Made by a program: the position numbers and the translations under genes
Notes under the pieces: generated by a model
What the model saw: only the letters and a program-made list of their open reading frames with translations
What the model was told of the DNA's origin: nothing
Database searches by the model: none
In this document: piece after piece, positions 30,411 to 39,646 of the stretch
How the letters are laid out: each line of letters starts with the position of its first letter
How positions within the stretch are numbered: position 1 is the stretch's first letter
Assembly: GCA_024642045.1 (NCBI GenBank)
Contig: JAHEBX010000006.1
Coordinates: 1 to 47,469 of the forward strand
DNA: 47,469 bases
Direction of reading: 5' to 3'
DNA from: Pseudorhodobacter sp.
GTDB taxonomy: Bacteria; Pseudomonadota; Alphaproteobacteria; Rhodobacterales; Rhodobacteraceae

Positions 30411-31013
30411 ATGGACAGATCGGGTATTTTTGCAGGCGACGACCCCTTTGAGATCGCGCGCCGCTGGTTGGGCGAAGCCGAGGCGAGCGAGATCAACGAT
30501 CCCAACGCGATTGCTTTGGCCACGGTTGATGCTGCGGGTTTGCCGAATGTGCGCATGGTTCTGCTGAAGGATATCGAGCCGGCGGCCTTTGTGTTCTACA
30601 CCAACTATGGCTCGGCCAAGGCGCAGGAAATCGACGCGACGGGCAAGGCGGCTTTTGTGCTGCATTGGAAATCCTTGCGCCGTCAGGTGCGGGTGCGCGG
30701 GGTTGTCAGCCGCGAAGAGGGCGCAGCGGCGGATGCTTATTACGCCTCGCGCAGCCTCAAATCGCGGCTGGGCGCCTGGGCTTCGGAGCAATCGCGCCCG
30801 CTCAGCTCGCGCACAAAACTGATGGCCGACGTGGCAAAGGTTGGCGTGAAGTTCGGCACCAACCCACCGCGGCCGCCGTTTTGGGGCGGATTTCGTATTG
30901 TCCCTTTAGAGATGGAATTTTGGGCAGATGGCGACTTCCGGTTGCACGATCGATTCAAATGGTCAAGACAAGCGATTGAAAATGAATGGAAAATATCCAG
31001 ATTGAACCCCTAA
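30411..31013 (+). CDS. pdxH: Pyridoxamine 5'-phosphate oxidase
   Basis: [74 protein letters not shown]...[24 protein letters not shown]. Confidence 0.95.
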   Translation: MDRSGIFAGDDPFEIARRWLGEAEASEINDPNAIALATVDAAGLPNVRMVLLKDIEPAAFVFYTNYGSAKAQEIDATGKAAFVLHWKSLRRQVRVRGVVSREEGAAADAYYASRSLKSRLGAWASEQSRPLSSRTKLMADVAKVGVKFGTNPPRPPFWGGFRIVPLEMEFWADGDFRLHDRFKWSRQAIENEWKISRLNP

Positions 31014-31014
31014 C

Positions 31015-31031
31015 TTTCACGAAGCGTGAAA
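31015..31031 (+). terminator. Short hairpin after pdxH
   Basis: TTTCACG-AAG-CGTGAAA perfect 7-bp stem 2 bp after the pdxH stop, followed by TTTCG. Confidence 0.5.
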
Positions 31032-31130
31032 TTTCGACCTGTTTGATGCCCTACAAATTGGCCTTGCATCTGGATTGGGTTTGCAGGCATGACACATGTG
31101 TGGGACATTATCTGGGGAAATGGTCCTTTT

Positions 31131-31658
31131 ATGGCTGAAGATGAAATGGAACTGCAGACTCTGCAGGGCCGCGTGAAGTGGTTTGACCCAAGCAAAGGCT
31201 TTGGGTTTATCGTGTCGCCTGAACATTCCGGCGACATCCTTTTGCACGCCAATGTGCTGCGAAATTTCGGTCAGGGCTCTGTTGCCGATGGCGCTGCGAT
31301 AACGGTCAAGGTTCAACAGACCCAACGCGGCGTTCAAGCCGTTGAGGTGTTGAAGATCGAGCCGCCCGAAGGCAGTCCTATGCCTCTGAGCGAAGAAGAA
31401 AACCTGGCGACACCAGAAGAGATCGCTGCCCTGCCGTTGGAACCCGCAAGGGTCAAATGGTTCGACAAAGGCAAGGGGTTCGGGTTCGCAAATGTATTTG
31501 GCCGGCATGAAGATGTCTTTGTGCATATCGAAGTCTTGCGGCATTCTGGCTTTGCCGATTTGGCGGCGGGTGAGGCGGTCTGTCTGCGCATTGTCGAGGG
31601 CAAGCGCGGGCGGATGGCCGTTCAGGTGGTGTCATGGGAAACGTCTACGCGGTTGTAA
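31131..31658 (+). CDS. Double cold-shock-domain protein
   Basis: Two CSDs: LQGRVKWFDPSKGFGFIVSPEHSGDILLHANVL and ARVKWFDKGKGFGFANVFGRHEDVFVHIEVL; start could also be 31089. Confidence 0.93.
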   Translation: MAEDEMELQTLQGRVKWFDPSKGFGFIVSPEHSGDILLHANVLRNFGQGSVADGAAITVKVQQTQRGVQAVEVLKIEPPEGSPMPLSEEENLATPEEIAALPLEPARVKWFDKGKGFGFANVFGRHEDVFVHIEVLRHSGFADLAAGEAVCLRIVEGKRGRMAVQVVSWETSTRL

Positions 31659-32113
31659 TTGCGGCGGTTTGTGTTTTGAACGGGGCGCAGGCGCAGGCCC
31701 TGTGTGCGCCTGATAGCGTCGAGCTGCGCGGGCAGGGCGGCCTTCAGCGCTTTGGCGTCGAGATTGCCGATACCGAAGCCGAACGTGAACGCGGGCTGAT
31801 GCAGCGTGACAAGATGTCGGCCTCGGCGGGGATGTTGTTTGTCTATGAAAAGCCAACCCATGCCTATTTCTGGATGAAAGACACGCTGCTGCCGCTGGAT
31901 ATGGTCTTTGCCGATGCCACGGGCCGGGTCACCAAGGTGCATTCCAATGCGATTCCGCAGGACCTCACGCCGATTGACGGCGGTGAGGGGGTGAGTTTTG
32001 TGCTCGAAATCAATGCCGGGCTGGCAAAACGTCTGGGAATTGTCGCCGGAACCGAGATGCGGGCGGCGGCGATTAAACAATCTGATGCGATTTGGCCCTG
32101 TTCTGACGACTAA
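31634..32113 (+). CDS. DUF192 family exported protein
   Basis: Signal peptide, then FGVEIADTEAERERGLMQRDKMSASAGMLFVYEKPTHAYFWMKDTLLPLDMVFADATGRV. Confidence 0.9.
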   Translation: MGNVYAVVIAAVCVLNGAQAQALCAPDSVELRGQGGLQRFGVEIADTEAERERGLMQRDKMSASAGMLFVYEKPTHAYFWMKDTLLPLDMVFADATGRVTKVHSNAIPQDLTPIDGGEGVSFVLEINAGLAKRLGIVAGTEMRAAAIKQSDAIWPCSDD

Positions 32114-32155
32114 GCACTTTTCATTTCCGAAATGGCGTCGTAAGAGACGCGCAGT

Positions 32156-32232
32156 CGGGGCGTAGCGCAGTCTGGTAGCGCGGCTGCTTTGGGAGCAGTA
32201 GGTCGAGAGTTCGAATCCCTCCGCCCCGACCA
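32156..32232 (+). tRNA. tRNA-Pro (anticodon UGG)
   Basis: CGGGGCG acceptor pairs CGCCCCG; anticodon loop TTTGGGA with TGG; T-arm GTTCGAATCC; encoded CCA at 32230-32232. Confidence 0.97.
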
Positions 32233-32291
32233 TTCCCTTTGAACTTGTCACCGCGAAGTGCAAAACTCAGCTGTGCAGGCACGGGGGCGAA

Positions 32292-33701
32292 ATGATCCAG
32301 TTTGACAACAGCTATATCCGGGATTTGCCCGGAAGCTATCTGCGGCTTGCGCCTGATGTGGCGCCTGCGCCCAAGCTGATCGTCTTGAACGAGGCGCTCT
32401 CAAAAGCACTTGGCTTGCGAATCGAGGATGCAGCGGGCTGGTTTTCGGGCGCGCGCCTGCCAGAGGGCGCCGAGCCTGTGGCGCTGGCCTATGCGGGGCA
32501 TCAGTTTGGCGGGTTTTCAGCGCAATTGGGCGACGGGCGGGCGCATTTGCTGGGTGAGTTTCTGGGGCCGGACGGGCGGCGGTGGGATTTGCAGCTGAAA
32601 GGCTCGGGCCGCACGCCATTTTCGCGTGGCGGCGACGGCAAGGCGGCGCTGGGCCCGGTGCTGCGCGAATATCTGATCTCGGAGGCGATGGCGGCGCTGG
32701 GGATTGCCACCACGCGCAGCCTTGCGGTGGTCGCTACGGGCGAGACGATTTTGCGCGATCAGGGGCCGGTGCCGGGGGCCGTGCTGGCGCGGGTCGCCGC
32801 CAGCCACATCCGTGTCGGCACATTTCAGTTCTTTGCCGCGCGCGGCGAGACGGACAAGCTGCGCGCACTGATGGACTATACGATTGCGCGCCATTACCCC
32901 CAAGCGCATGGCCCGCTTGAGTTTTTCGCGGCCGTTGTCGAGGCCCAGGCGCGGCTGGTGGCTGAGTGGATGGGCGTGGGTTTTGTTCACGGGGTAATGA
33001 ACACCGACAATATGGCCTTGTCGGGCGAGACGATCGACTATGGCCCCTGCGCCTTTATGGAGGGCTATGCGCCCGAGACGGTGTTTTCCTCGATTGATCG
33101 GCAGGGGCGTTATGCCTATGGCAACCAGCCCGCGATCATGGGCTGGAATCTGGCGCGTCTGGCCGAAAGTTTGCTGCCTTTCATCGATCCCGACCCCGAG
33201 CGTGCGGTTGATCTGGCCAATGGGGCACTGGACAGGATTTCTACGGTTTATCAGGGCGCGTTCGAGGCGGTGATGCGCCGAAAACTTGCTCTGCAGGGTG
33301 AAGAGGCGGGCGATGCGGCCCTGGTCCGCGATTTTCTGAGCGCGATTCGGGGTGTTGACTGGACCCTCGCCCAGCGCAGGCTTGCGGCGGCCTTGGGTGA
33401 TGAGGCGTCTTATCTTGGCCTGTTCGACGCGCCAGAAGCAATCAGCGCATGGTTGCCACGCTGGCGCGCGCGGCTGCGCCCTGATGCGCAGGTCTGGTTG
33501 CGCTCGGTCAATCCGGCTGTGATCGCGCGCAATCATCTGGTGGAAGCGGCGTTGGACGCGGCGCAAGCGGGCGACATGGTGCCATTCGACGCGCTGCTGG
33601 CCGCGCTGCGCGACCCCTTTGGCGGTGAAGCGGGGCGCGAGAGGTTCGCGCTGCCGGCTCCGAAGGGCTTTGAGCGCTATGTAACCTATTGCGGCACTTG
33701 A
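32292..33701 (+). CDS. selO: SelO/YdiU protein adenylyltransferase (pseudokinase fold)
   Basis: AYAGHQFGGFSAQLGDGRAHLLGEFLGPDGRRWDLQLKGSGRTPFSRGGDGKAALGPVLREYLISEAM...HGVMNTDNMALSGETIDYGPCAFM. Confidence 0.97.
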   Translation: MIQFDNSYIRDLPGSYLRLAPDVAPAPKLIVLNEALSKALGLRIEDAAGWFSGARLPEGAEPVALAYAGHQFGGFSAQLGDGRAHLLGEFLGPDGRRWDLQLKGSGRTPFSRGGDGKAALGPVLREYLISEAMAALGIATTRSLAVVATGETILRDQGPVPGAVLARVAASHIRVGTFQFFAARGETDKLRALMDYTIARHYPQAHGPLEFFAAVVEAQARLVAEWMGVGFVHGVMNTDNMALSGETIDYGPCAFMEGYAPETVFSSIDRQGRYAYGNQPAIMGWNLARLAESLLPFIDPDPERAVDLANGALDRISTVYQGAFEAVMRRKLALQGEEAGDAALVRDFLSAIRGVDWTLAQRRLAAALGDEASYLGLFDAPEAISAWLPRWRARLRPDAQVWLRSVNPAVIARNHLVEAALDAAQAGDMVPFDALLAALRDPFGGEAGRERFALPAPKGFERYVTYCGT

Positions 33702-33742
33702 TTAACATTGACGCGCAGGGGGCGGGCGGCTTTAGTGGGGGG

Positions 33743-34303
33743 ATGAACCCGCGCTCTGACATCCATGACCGATTGGCCGCTTCGCTGCGAGAAGCCCGCA
33801 AGGCGCGTGGCCTTAGTCTTGATGCGGTGGCAAAGCTGTCGGGGGTAAGCCGGTCGATGGTCAGCCAGATCGAGCGGGCGGAAAGCTCGCCAACCGTGGC
33901 GACGCTGTGGAATTTGACCCAAGCTCTGCAGGTGGATTTCGCGGGGCTGTTGGAAGGGCGCGGCGAGGCCGGGATCGAAGTGGTGCGCGCTGGCGCCGCG
34001 CCAGTGATCGGTGGGCGGGGCAAGGGGGTGTCGATCAGGATCCTGTCACCCGCCGAAGCCGTTGGCGTGCACGAGGTCTATGATTTGCGGCTGTTGGCCA
34101 ATGGTCTGCTGGAGAGCGAGCCGCATAATCAAGGGTGTCGCGAGCATCTGACCGTGCTGGAAGGCCAGGTGCGTATCCGTTCGGGCGAGGAAGAACAGGT
34201 TCTGGCCACGGGCGACACGGCGCGCTATCCGGCGGACCGCGACCATGCGATTGCAGCCGAAGGCGGCGCTGCCCGCGCGCTTTTGATCGTTCAAGACAGT
34301 TGA
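33743..34303 (+). CDS. XRE-family HTH regulator with C-terminal cupin
   Basis: ASLREARKARGLSLDAVAKLSGVSRSMVSQIERAESSPTVATLWNLTQALQVDFAGLL then cupin-type LTVLEGQVRIRSGEEEQVLATGDTARYPADRDHAI. Confidence 0.92.
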   Translation: MNPRSDIHDRLAASLREARKARGLSLDAVAKLSGVSRSMVSQIERAESSPTVATLWNLTQALQVDFAGLLEGRGEAGIEVVRAGAAPVIGGRGKGVSIRILSPAEAVGVHEVYDLRLLANGLLESEPHNQGCREHLTVLEGQVRIRSGEEEQVLATGDTARYPADRDHAIAAEGGAARALLIVQDS

Positions 34304-34313
34304 GTTGCGCCGA

Positions 34314-34364
34314 GCCGGGGGGCTCGCCCCCCGGACCCCCGAGGATATTTTCGCCAGTATGAAA
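34314..34364 (+). repeat. Intergenic repeat element, copy A (GC hairpin + CCCGAGGATATTTTCGCCAGTATGAAA)
   Basis: CGGGGGGC-TC-GCCCCCCG hairpin followed by GACCCCCGAGGATATTTTCGCCAGTATGAAA; 13-nt identity CCCGAGGATATTT plus GCCA and RTRTGAAA with copy B. Confidence 0.75.
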
Positions 34365-34435
34365 TCCGTTAGGTTGGATTTTTATCCGTTATATTGACAT
34401 AAATCGGCGATGTGGTAAATTCCGTTAAACTGGAA
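34364..34435 (+). promoter_or_regulatory. kbl-tdh promoter with three operator-like repeats
   Basis: ATCCGTTAGGTTGGAT (34364-34379), ATCCGTTATATTGACA (34384-34399), TTCCGTTAAACTGGAA (34420-34435); TTGACA at 34394-34399 and TAAATT at 34416-34421. Confidence 0.75.
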
Positions 34436-34446
34436 GGATTTCCCTT

Positions 34447-35640
34447 ATGACAGACGTAGCTGCTTTTCTGGACCAGGTTTCTGCCACTCTGGCCTCGATT
34501 GACGCCGAAGGATTGACCAAGCGTGAACGCTTGATCGAGGGGGCGCAGGGCGCGCATGTGACGATTGGCGGGCGCAGGATGCTTAACCTGTGCGCCAACA
34601 ATTACCTGGGTTTGGCGGATGACCCGCGACTGATTGCGGCGGCGCAGGCGGCGATGCAAAGCCACGGCTATGGCATGGCCTCGGTTCGGTTCATCTGCGG
34701 CACTCAGGATTTGCACCGCGCGCTTGAGACGCGGATCGCGGGCTTTCTGGGTATGGAGGATTCGATCCTGTTTGCGGCCTGTTTTGATGCCAACGGTGGG
34801 CTGTTCGAGCCGCTGCTGGGCGAGGCGGATGCGATCATCTCGGACAGTTTGAACCATGCCTCGATCATTGACGGGGTACGGCTGTGCAAGGCGCGGCGGT
34901 ATCGATTTGCTAACAATGACATGGCCGATCTGGAGGTGCAGCTGCGGCGCGCGCGGGCCGAGGGAGCGCGGTTCATCATGGTGGCAACGGACGGCGTGTT
35001 TTCGATGGATGGCACACTGGCCGATCTGGGCGAGATCACCCGACTTGCGGCGCATTATGGTGCGCTGACCATGGTGGATGACTGCCACGCGACGGGCTTT
35101 ATCGGGCCGCAGGGGCGCGGCACGCCCGCGGCGGCCGGGGTCAAGGTGGATATTCTGACCGGGACCTTGGGCAAGGCTTTGGGCGGGGCCTTGGGGGGCT
35201 ATATCGCTGGACCGCAGGGGGTGATCGACCTGTTGCGCCAGCGGGCGCGGCCCTATCTGTTTTCGAACGCGCTGCCGCCTGCGGTGGTGGGGGCGGCGCT
35301 GGCGGCGCTGGACATTGTCGAGCGCGCCGATGATCTGCGCGCGCGGCTGGTCGAACATGCCACTTATTGGCGCGCCGGTCTGACGCGGTTGGGGTTCACA
35401 CTGTTGGAGGGCCGCCATCCGATCGTTCCGGTGATGATTGGCGAGGCGCCGCTGGCGCAGGCCTTTGCGCGTGCGCTTGATGCGCGTGGGGTGATGGTTT
35501 CGGCGTTCTTTTTCCCGGTCGTGCCGCGCGGTCTGGCGCGGATCCGCACGCAAATGAACGCAGCCTTGACGCGGCAGGATCTGGATTTCGCCCTTGAAGC
35601 CTTTGCGGCGGCGGGCAAAGAGGTGGGGGTGGTGCAATGA
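34447..35640 (+). CDS. kbl: Glycine C-acetyltransferase (2-amino-3-ketobutyrate CoA ligase)
   Basis: [61 protein letters not shown]...[17 protein letters not shown]...[14 protein letters not shown]. Confidence 0.96.
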   Translation: MTDVAAFLDQVSATLASIDAEGLTKRERLIEGAQGAHVTIGGRRMLNLCANNYLGLADDPRLIAAAQAAMQSHGYGMASVRFICGTQDLHRALETRIAGFLGMEDSILFAACFDANGGLFEPLLGEADAIISDSLNHASIIDGVRLCKARRYRFANNDMADLEVQLRRARAEGARFIMVATDGVFSMDGTLADLGEITRLAAHYGALTMVDDCHATGFIGPQGRGTPAAAGVKVDILTGTLGKALGGALGGYIAGPQGVIDLLRQRARPYLFSNALPPAVVGAALAALDIVERADDLRARLVEHATYWRAGLTRLGFTLLEGRHPIVPVMIGEAPLAQAFARALDARGVMVSAFFFPVVPRGLARIRTQMNAALTRQDLDFALEAFAAAGKEVGVVQ

Positions 35641-36662
35641 AAGCTCTGGTCAAGGCAAAGCCCGAGGTCGGTCTGTGGATGCAAGAGCGCGCGGTGCCCG
35701 AGATTGGCCCCGAGGATGTACTGATCCGGGTCAGAAAGACCGGCATTTGCGGCACCGACATCCATATCTGGAATTGGGACGACTGGGCCGCGCGCACGGT
35801 GCCGATCGGGCTGGTCACCGGCCACGAGTTTGCCGGCGAGATTGTTGCGGTGGGCGCACAGGTGAGCGGGCTTGCGATCGGGCAGCGGTGCTCGGGCGAG
35901 GGGCATCTGATCGGCAAGCAAAGCCGTCAGAGCCGTGCGGGCAAGTTCCACCTAGACCCTGCCACGCGGGGCATTGGTGTGAACGAGCCGGGGGCCTTTG
36001 CCGAATATCTGCGCTTGCCTGCCTTTAACGTTGTGCCATTGCCTGACAGCATTGATGACGACATTGGTGCGATCCTCGACCCTTTGGGCAATGCGGTACA
36101 CACGGCCCTGTCGTTTGATCTGGTGGGCGAGGACGTGCTGATCACCGGCGCGGGCCCGATCGGGATCATGGCGGCGGCGGTGGCGCGGCATGTCGGCGCG
36201 CGGCATGTGGTGATCACCGATGTGAACCCTACGCGGCTGGACCTTGCGGCCAAGGTCGCGGATGTGACGGCAGTGAACGTGGCGCAGGAGGATCTGCGCG
36301 AGGTAATGGCGCGGCTGAAGATCGTGCAGGGCTTTGATGTGGGCATGGAGATGTCGGGCAACCAGCAGGCACTGGACCAGATGGTCGAGGCCTTGGTGAT
36401 GGGCGGGCGCATTGCGATGCTTGGCATCCCACCTGGCAAGTCGCCGGTCGATTGGAGCCGGATTGTCTTTAAGGCGATCACCATCAAGGGGGTCTATGGT
36501 CGAGAGATTTTTGAGACCTGGTACAAGATGATCGCCATGTTGGAAAACGGTTTGGACGTGCGCGGCGTGATCACGCACAGGTTCGGGGTGGATGATTACG
36601 AAAAGGGCTTTGAGACGATGCGCTCTGGCGCTTCGGGCAAAGTCGTGCTGGACTGGGGCTGA
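35637..36662 (+). CDS. tdh: L-threonine 3-dehydrogenase
   Basis: [43 protein letters not shown]...[12 protein letters not shown]-like context, [29 protein letters not shown]. Confidence 0.97.
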   Translation: MKALVKAKPEVGLWMQERAVPEIGPEDVLIRVRKTGICGTDIHIWNWDDWAARTVPIGLVTGHEFAGEIVAVGAQVSGLAIGQRCSGEGHLIGKQSRQSRAGKFHLDPATRGIGVNEPGAFAEYLRLPAFNVVPLPDSIDDDIGAILDPLGNAVHTALSFDLVGEDVLITGAGPIGIMAAAVARHVGARHVVITDVNPTRLDLAAKVADVTAVNVAQEDLREVMARLKIVQGFDVGMEMSGNQQALDQMVEALVMGGRIAMLGIPPGKSPVDWSRIVFKAITIKGVYGREIFETWYKMIAMLENGLDVRGVITHRFGVDDYEKGFETMRSGASGKVVLDWG

Positions 36663-36744
36663 AGGGCAAGACTTTTTGGGGCGGTTACGGCATCGTCGGG
36701 CCTTTGGCAACGTCGTTGCCAGAGGCGACGGCGCAGGCCGCCCC

Positions 36745-36770
36745 GATGCGTTTTGGCAGGCAAACGCATC
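36745..36770 (+). terminator. Hairpin downstream of tdh
   Basis: GATGCGTTT-TGGCAGGC-AAACGCATC perfect 9-bp stem, no obvious U tract. Confidence 0.4.
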
Positions 36771-37098
36771 CGATGGTCCAAGGATTATCGTCCGACTGAT
36801 CAACCCAACGTTCTGACATGCACCTGAATAGGCAAGCTGACGGCGGTCTTTAGCGGCGCCGGAACGGCGCGGTGTTGTTCAATGAACCGCGACGTGGCTG
36901 CGGCGGATCCTCGGCAACAACACGCATCGGGTGTAGTGTTCTGGGGGCTGGATACCTTGCAGGTTGCAAGCGGGTGCGTTTTGGCTGGAGGGCCAACCCA
37001 ACCTTAGCGCTGTCGCTTAAATCCTTGCTTTCCAGACGTAACGGGGGCGTGTATCAATGACTTACGTGACACCCACCTTTGTGACAGGAGCTCTTCAG

Positions 37099-37497
37099 AT
37101 GAAATCAGTAGTGCTTGCGATACCTTTGGTTTTTGCGGCTGGTCTGGCCTTTGCGGGAACATCGGTGGTGACGACGACCACCACTAAGACGGACCCAACG
37201 CTTTTTCTGGGACTGAGTTGGACCTTGGGGCAGGGTGCCTCGAGTGCGGGTGGCAGTTCGGGCATCACTCTCAAACTTCTTTCCACCAACAAGCGCAACT
37301 CTGGTGCCTTGGCCGCTGGTGTGACCTACAATTTCGACAGCACGTTTGGCTGCGATCTGGGTCTGGCCTATAGCGGCAGCGGGATGGAGACCGTGACGTT
37401 TGGCTATGATATTTGCAAGCGGGCGCCGCAGATGAGCATCGGCGCATCGGGCAAGCCCAAGACCACGACCACGACGACGGTGGTCCCGCCAGCGTAA
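37099..37497 (+). CDS. Secreted protein of unknown function with Thr tracts at both mature ends
   Basis: MKSVVLAIPLVFAAGLAFAG signal peptide; SVVTTTTTKTDP near mature N-term and KPKTTTTTTVVPPA at C-term. Confidence 0.75.
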   Translation: MKSVVLAIPLVFAAGLAFAGTSVVTTTTTKTDPTLFLGLSWTLGQGASSAGGSSGITLKLLSTNKRNSGALAAGVTYNFDSTFGCDLGLAYSGSGMETVTFGYDICKRAPQMSIGASGKPKTTTTTTVVPPA

Positions 37498-37532
37498 TGC
37501 AGTGTGCACATGCCTGACCGGGGCGGCCTTTG

Positions 37533-38003
37533 ATGACCGCCCCTTCGCTGGAACGACGACGCGCTTTGCTCGTGATGTTGTCCGCAGGCGTGGCGCCCCT
37601 GTTGCCGCACGCGGGGATGGCGTCTGGCTCGCAGGATCTGGCCTCGCTCGGCGCTGTGCTTGACATTGTCTTTCCCTCTGACGCGCTGTGCCCTTCGGCC
37701 ACCGAGCTGGGGGTTGATGCCATGATACGCGAGGCTTTGGGTCCGCAAGGGCCACTGTTGCAGCTTTTTACGCTGGCTTTGGGCTGGATGGACGGGATAG
37801 CGGACCGCCCGTTTCATGAGCTGCCCACGGCGCAGCGCACTGAAATCGTTGCGGCGATGGCGACGAGCGACTTCAACGAGATCCCGGGGCGGTTTTATCA
37901 CATCGCCCGTGCGCTGACGTTGGAATTTGCCTATGCCGCGCCCGAGGCGCTTGGTGGCCTGCCGCTTCATCCCGCGCCGCAGCCCGAGGGGTATGCGCCA
38001 TGA
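37533..38003 (+). CDS. Putative small subunit of a gluconate 2-dehydrogenase/FAD-GDH-like complex (Tat-type signal)
   Basis: MTAPSLERRRALLVMLSAGVAPLLPHAGMASG; LGAVLDIVFPSDALCPSATELGV; located directly upstream of, and 4-bp overlapping, a GMC oxidoreductase. Confidence 0.65.
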   Translation: MTAPSLERRRALLVMLSAGVAPLLPHAGMASGSQDLASLGAVLDIVFPSDALCPSATELGVDAMIREALGPQGPLLQLFTLALGWMDGIADRPFHELPTAQRTEIVAAMATSDFNEIPGRFYHIARALTLEFAYAAPEALGGLPLHPAPQPEGYAP

Positions 38004-39646
38004 CGATTGGCTCGGGCCATGATGCTGTGGTGATCGGCTCGGGCGCTGGCGGGGGGGCTGTGGCATGGCAGCTTTGCCAAATGGGCCTCAAGGTCTTGGT
38101 GCTGGAAGCCGGACCAGCCTTTGATCCGCCAACGGACTACCCGCTGACCACCGCCGGCTGGGAACGTCGAGGCTTCCCATCGCCGCCCGGCAGCCGGGCC
38201 ATGCTGCGCTATGGCGACCTTGGCACGCTGGACCCGGACTCTGAAGACCTTGCCTCGTGGTCGCGCGGCGGCTTTCCGTGGCGCCTGCCTTCTGGTGCGG
38301 CTCGTCCGCCCTCGGATGCGGGCTATTCGCATGTGATGGGCCTTGGTGGCAGCACGCTGCACTATGTTGGCGAGTCGCATCGGTTGCATCCTGACGTCTT
38401 TCGCCGCCACAGCCTTACGGGGCAGGGCAGGGATTGGCCGTTGAGCTATGACGACCTTGAGTCGTATTATTCGCAGGCTGAACAGGTCATCGGCGTCGCC
38501 AGTGACGGCGCGGCTGATGGTCGGCCGCGCGCGGCGCCCTATCCGCTGCCACCCCACCCGCTTGGCCCGGGTGCGCGCGCCCTGGTCGCCGCCGGTGCCC
38601 GCATCGGCCAGCGGTGGCAAGTCAACCCGCGCGCGGCATTGTCGCAGCCCTACAACGATCGCCCGGCCTGCAACTATTGCGGCGGGTGCAGCCGCGGCTG
38701 TCCGCTGGGCGACAAGGGTTCGACCGACGTAACGTTTCTGCGCCAGGCCTCGCGCACTGGCCGGCTGAGCGTGGTCCCCGAGGCCATCGTAACCCGGCTG
38801 CTGGCGGGCCCCAATGGCAGGATTGTCCGGGCCGACGTCATCGTGCAAGGCCGCGCAGAAACGGTTGAGACGCCGATTTTGTTCCTTTGTGCCGGTGCCG
38901 TCCAAACGCCCCGGCTTTTGTTGCTTTCCGCCAGTGCCGATCAGCCTCTGGGGCTTGCCAACAGCTCGGATCAGGTGGGTCGCAATTTCATCGAGACGCT
39001 GGCGTGGCGATCTACGGGTCTGGTGGCGGGCCTGAAAGGCAGTCATCGTGGGCTGCCCGCAGATGCCATCTGTTGGGCGCCAGATGCGGCTGATCCCGGC
39101 GGTTTCCGCCTCAACCACACCACACTCGAGGCCGGGCTGAACGGCCCCATCGCCTATGCCAACCGGTTGCTGTCCGGCCATGGTGTCGCGTTGAAAGAAG
39201 CCTTGCGCAACCAGTTCGGCAGTGCGGTTTCTGTCGGCGCGATCGGTGAGCTTGTGCCCGACGAGCGTTCCCGCGTCACGCTTGACGCGCAGATGCGCGA
39301 TGCGCTGGGCCTGCCGGTGGCCCAGATTTCCTCGGTGCTGACCCCCGCCGCACTGGACCGCTTGCGCAGGATGCGGTTGGCCGCCCGCGCCGTTCTGGCC
39401 GAAGCGGGGGCCGAGCTGGTCGAGGAAGCTGGCAGTCGTGACGCCTTTACCGCGACCCATGTCTTTGGCACTGCTCGGATGGGAACCGATCCGACCACGT
39501 CTGTCACCGACCCTTTCGGGCGCACGCATGACCATCCCAACCTCTGGGTCGCCGATGCAAGCCTTTTTCCGGGTTCAGGCGGTGGAGAGTCCCCGTCACT
39601 GACGATCATGGCCCTTGCCCTACGCGCGGCAAAAGCCGCAGCTTAG
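38000..39646 (+). CDS. GMC-family FAD oxidoreductase (GDH/gluconate dehydrogenase-like catalytic subunit)
   Basis: DAVVIGSGAGGGAVAWQLCQMGLKVLVLEAGPAFDPPTDYP; HVMGLGGSTLHYVG; CNYCGGCSRGCPLGDKGSTDVTFL; C-terminal HVFGTARMGTDPTTSVTDPFGRTHDHPNLWVADASLFPGSGGGESPSLTIMALALRAA. Confidence 0.93.
   Translation: MTIGSGHDAVVIGSGAGGGAVAWQLCQMGLKVLVLEAGPAFDPPTDYPLTTAGWERRGFPSPPGSRAMLRYGDLGTLDPDSEDLASWSRGGFPWRLPSGAARPPSDAGYSHVMGLGGSTLHYVGESHRLHPDVFRRHSLTGQGRDWPLSYDDLESYYSQAEQVIGVASDGAADGRPRAAPYPLPPHPLGPGARALVAAGARIGQRWQVNPRAALSQPYNDRPACNYCGGCSRGCPLGDKGSTDVTFLRQASRTGRLSVVPEAIVTRLLAGPNGRIVRADVIVQGRAETVETPILFLCAGAVQTPRLLLLSASADQPLGLANSSDQVGRNFIETLAWRSTGLVAGLKGSHRGLPADAICWAPDAADPGGFRLNHTTLEAGLNGPIAYANRLLSGHGVALKEALRNQFGSAVSVGAIGELVPDERSRVTLDAQMRDALGLPVAQISSVLTPAALDRLRRMRLAARAVLAEAGAELVEEAGSRDAFTATHVFGTARMGTDPTTSVTDPFGRTHDHPNLWVADASLFPGSGGGESPSLTIMALALRAAKAAA

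Noticed and set aside
32156-32290. tRNA-Pro as a possible integration site for a mobile element
   Set aside because: No integrase, no 3'-tRNA direct repeat noticed, flanked by core genes (DUF192, selO).
34369-35637. 422-aa minus ORF
   Set aside because: Antisense shadow of kbl; its end also runs through the promoter repeats.
37967-39535. 522-aa minus ORF
   Set aside because: Antisense shadow of the GMC oxidoreductase gene.
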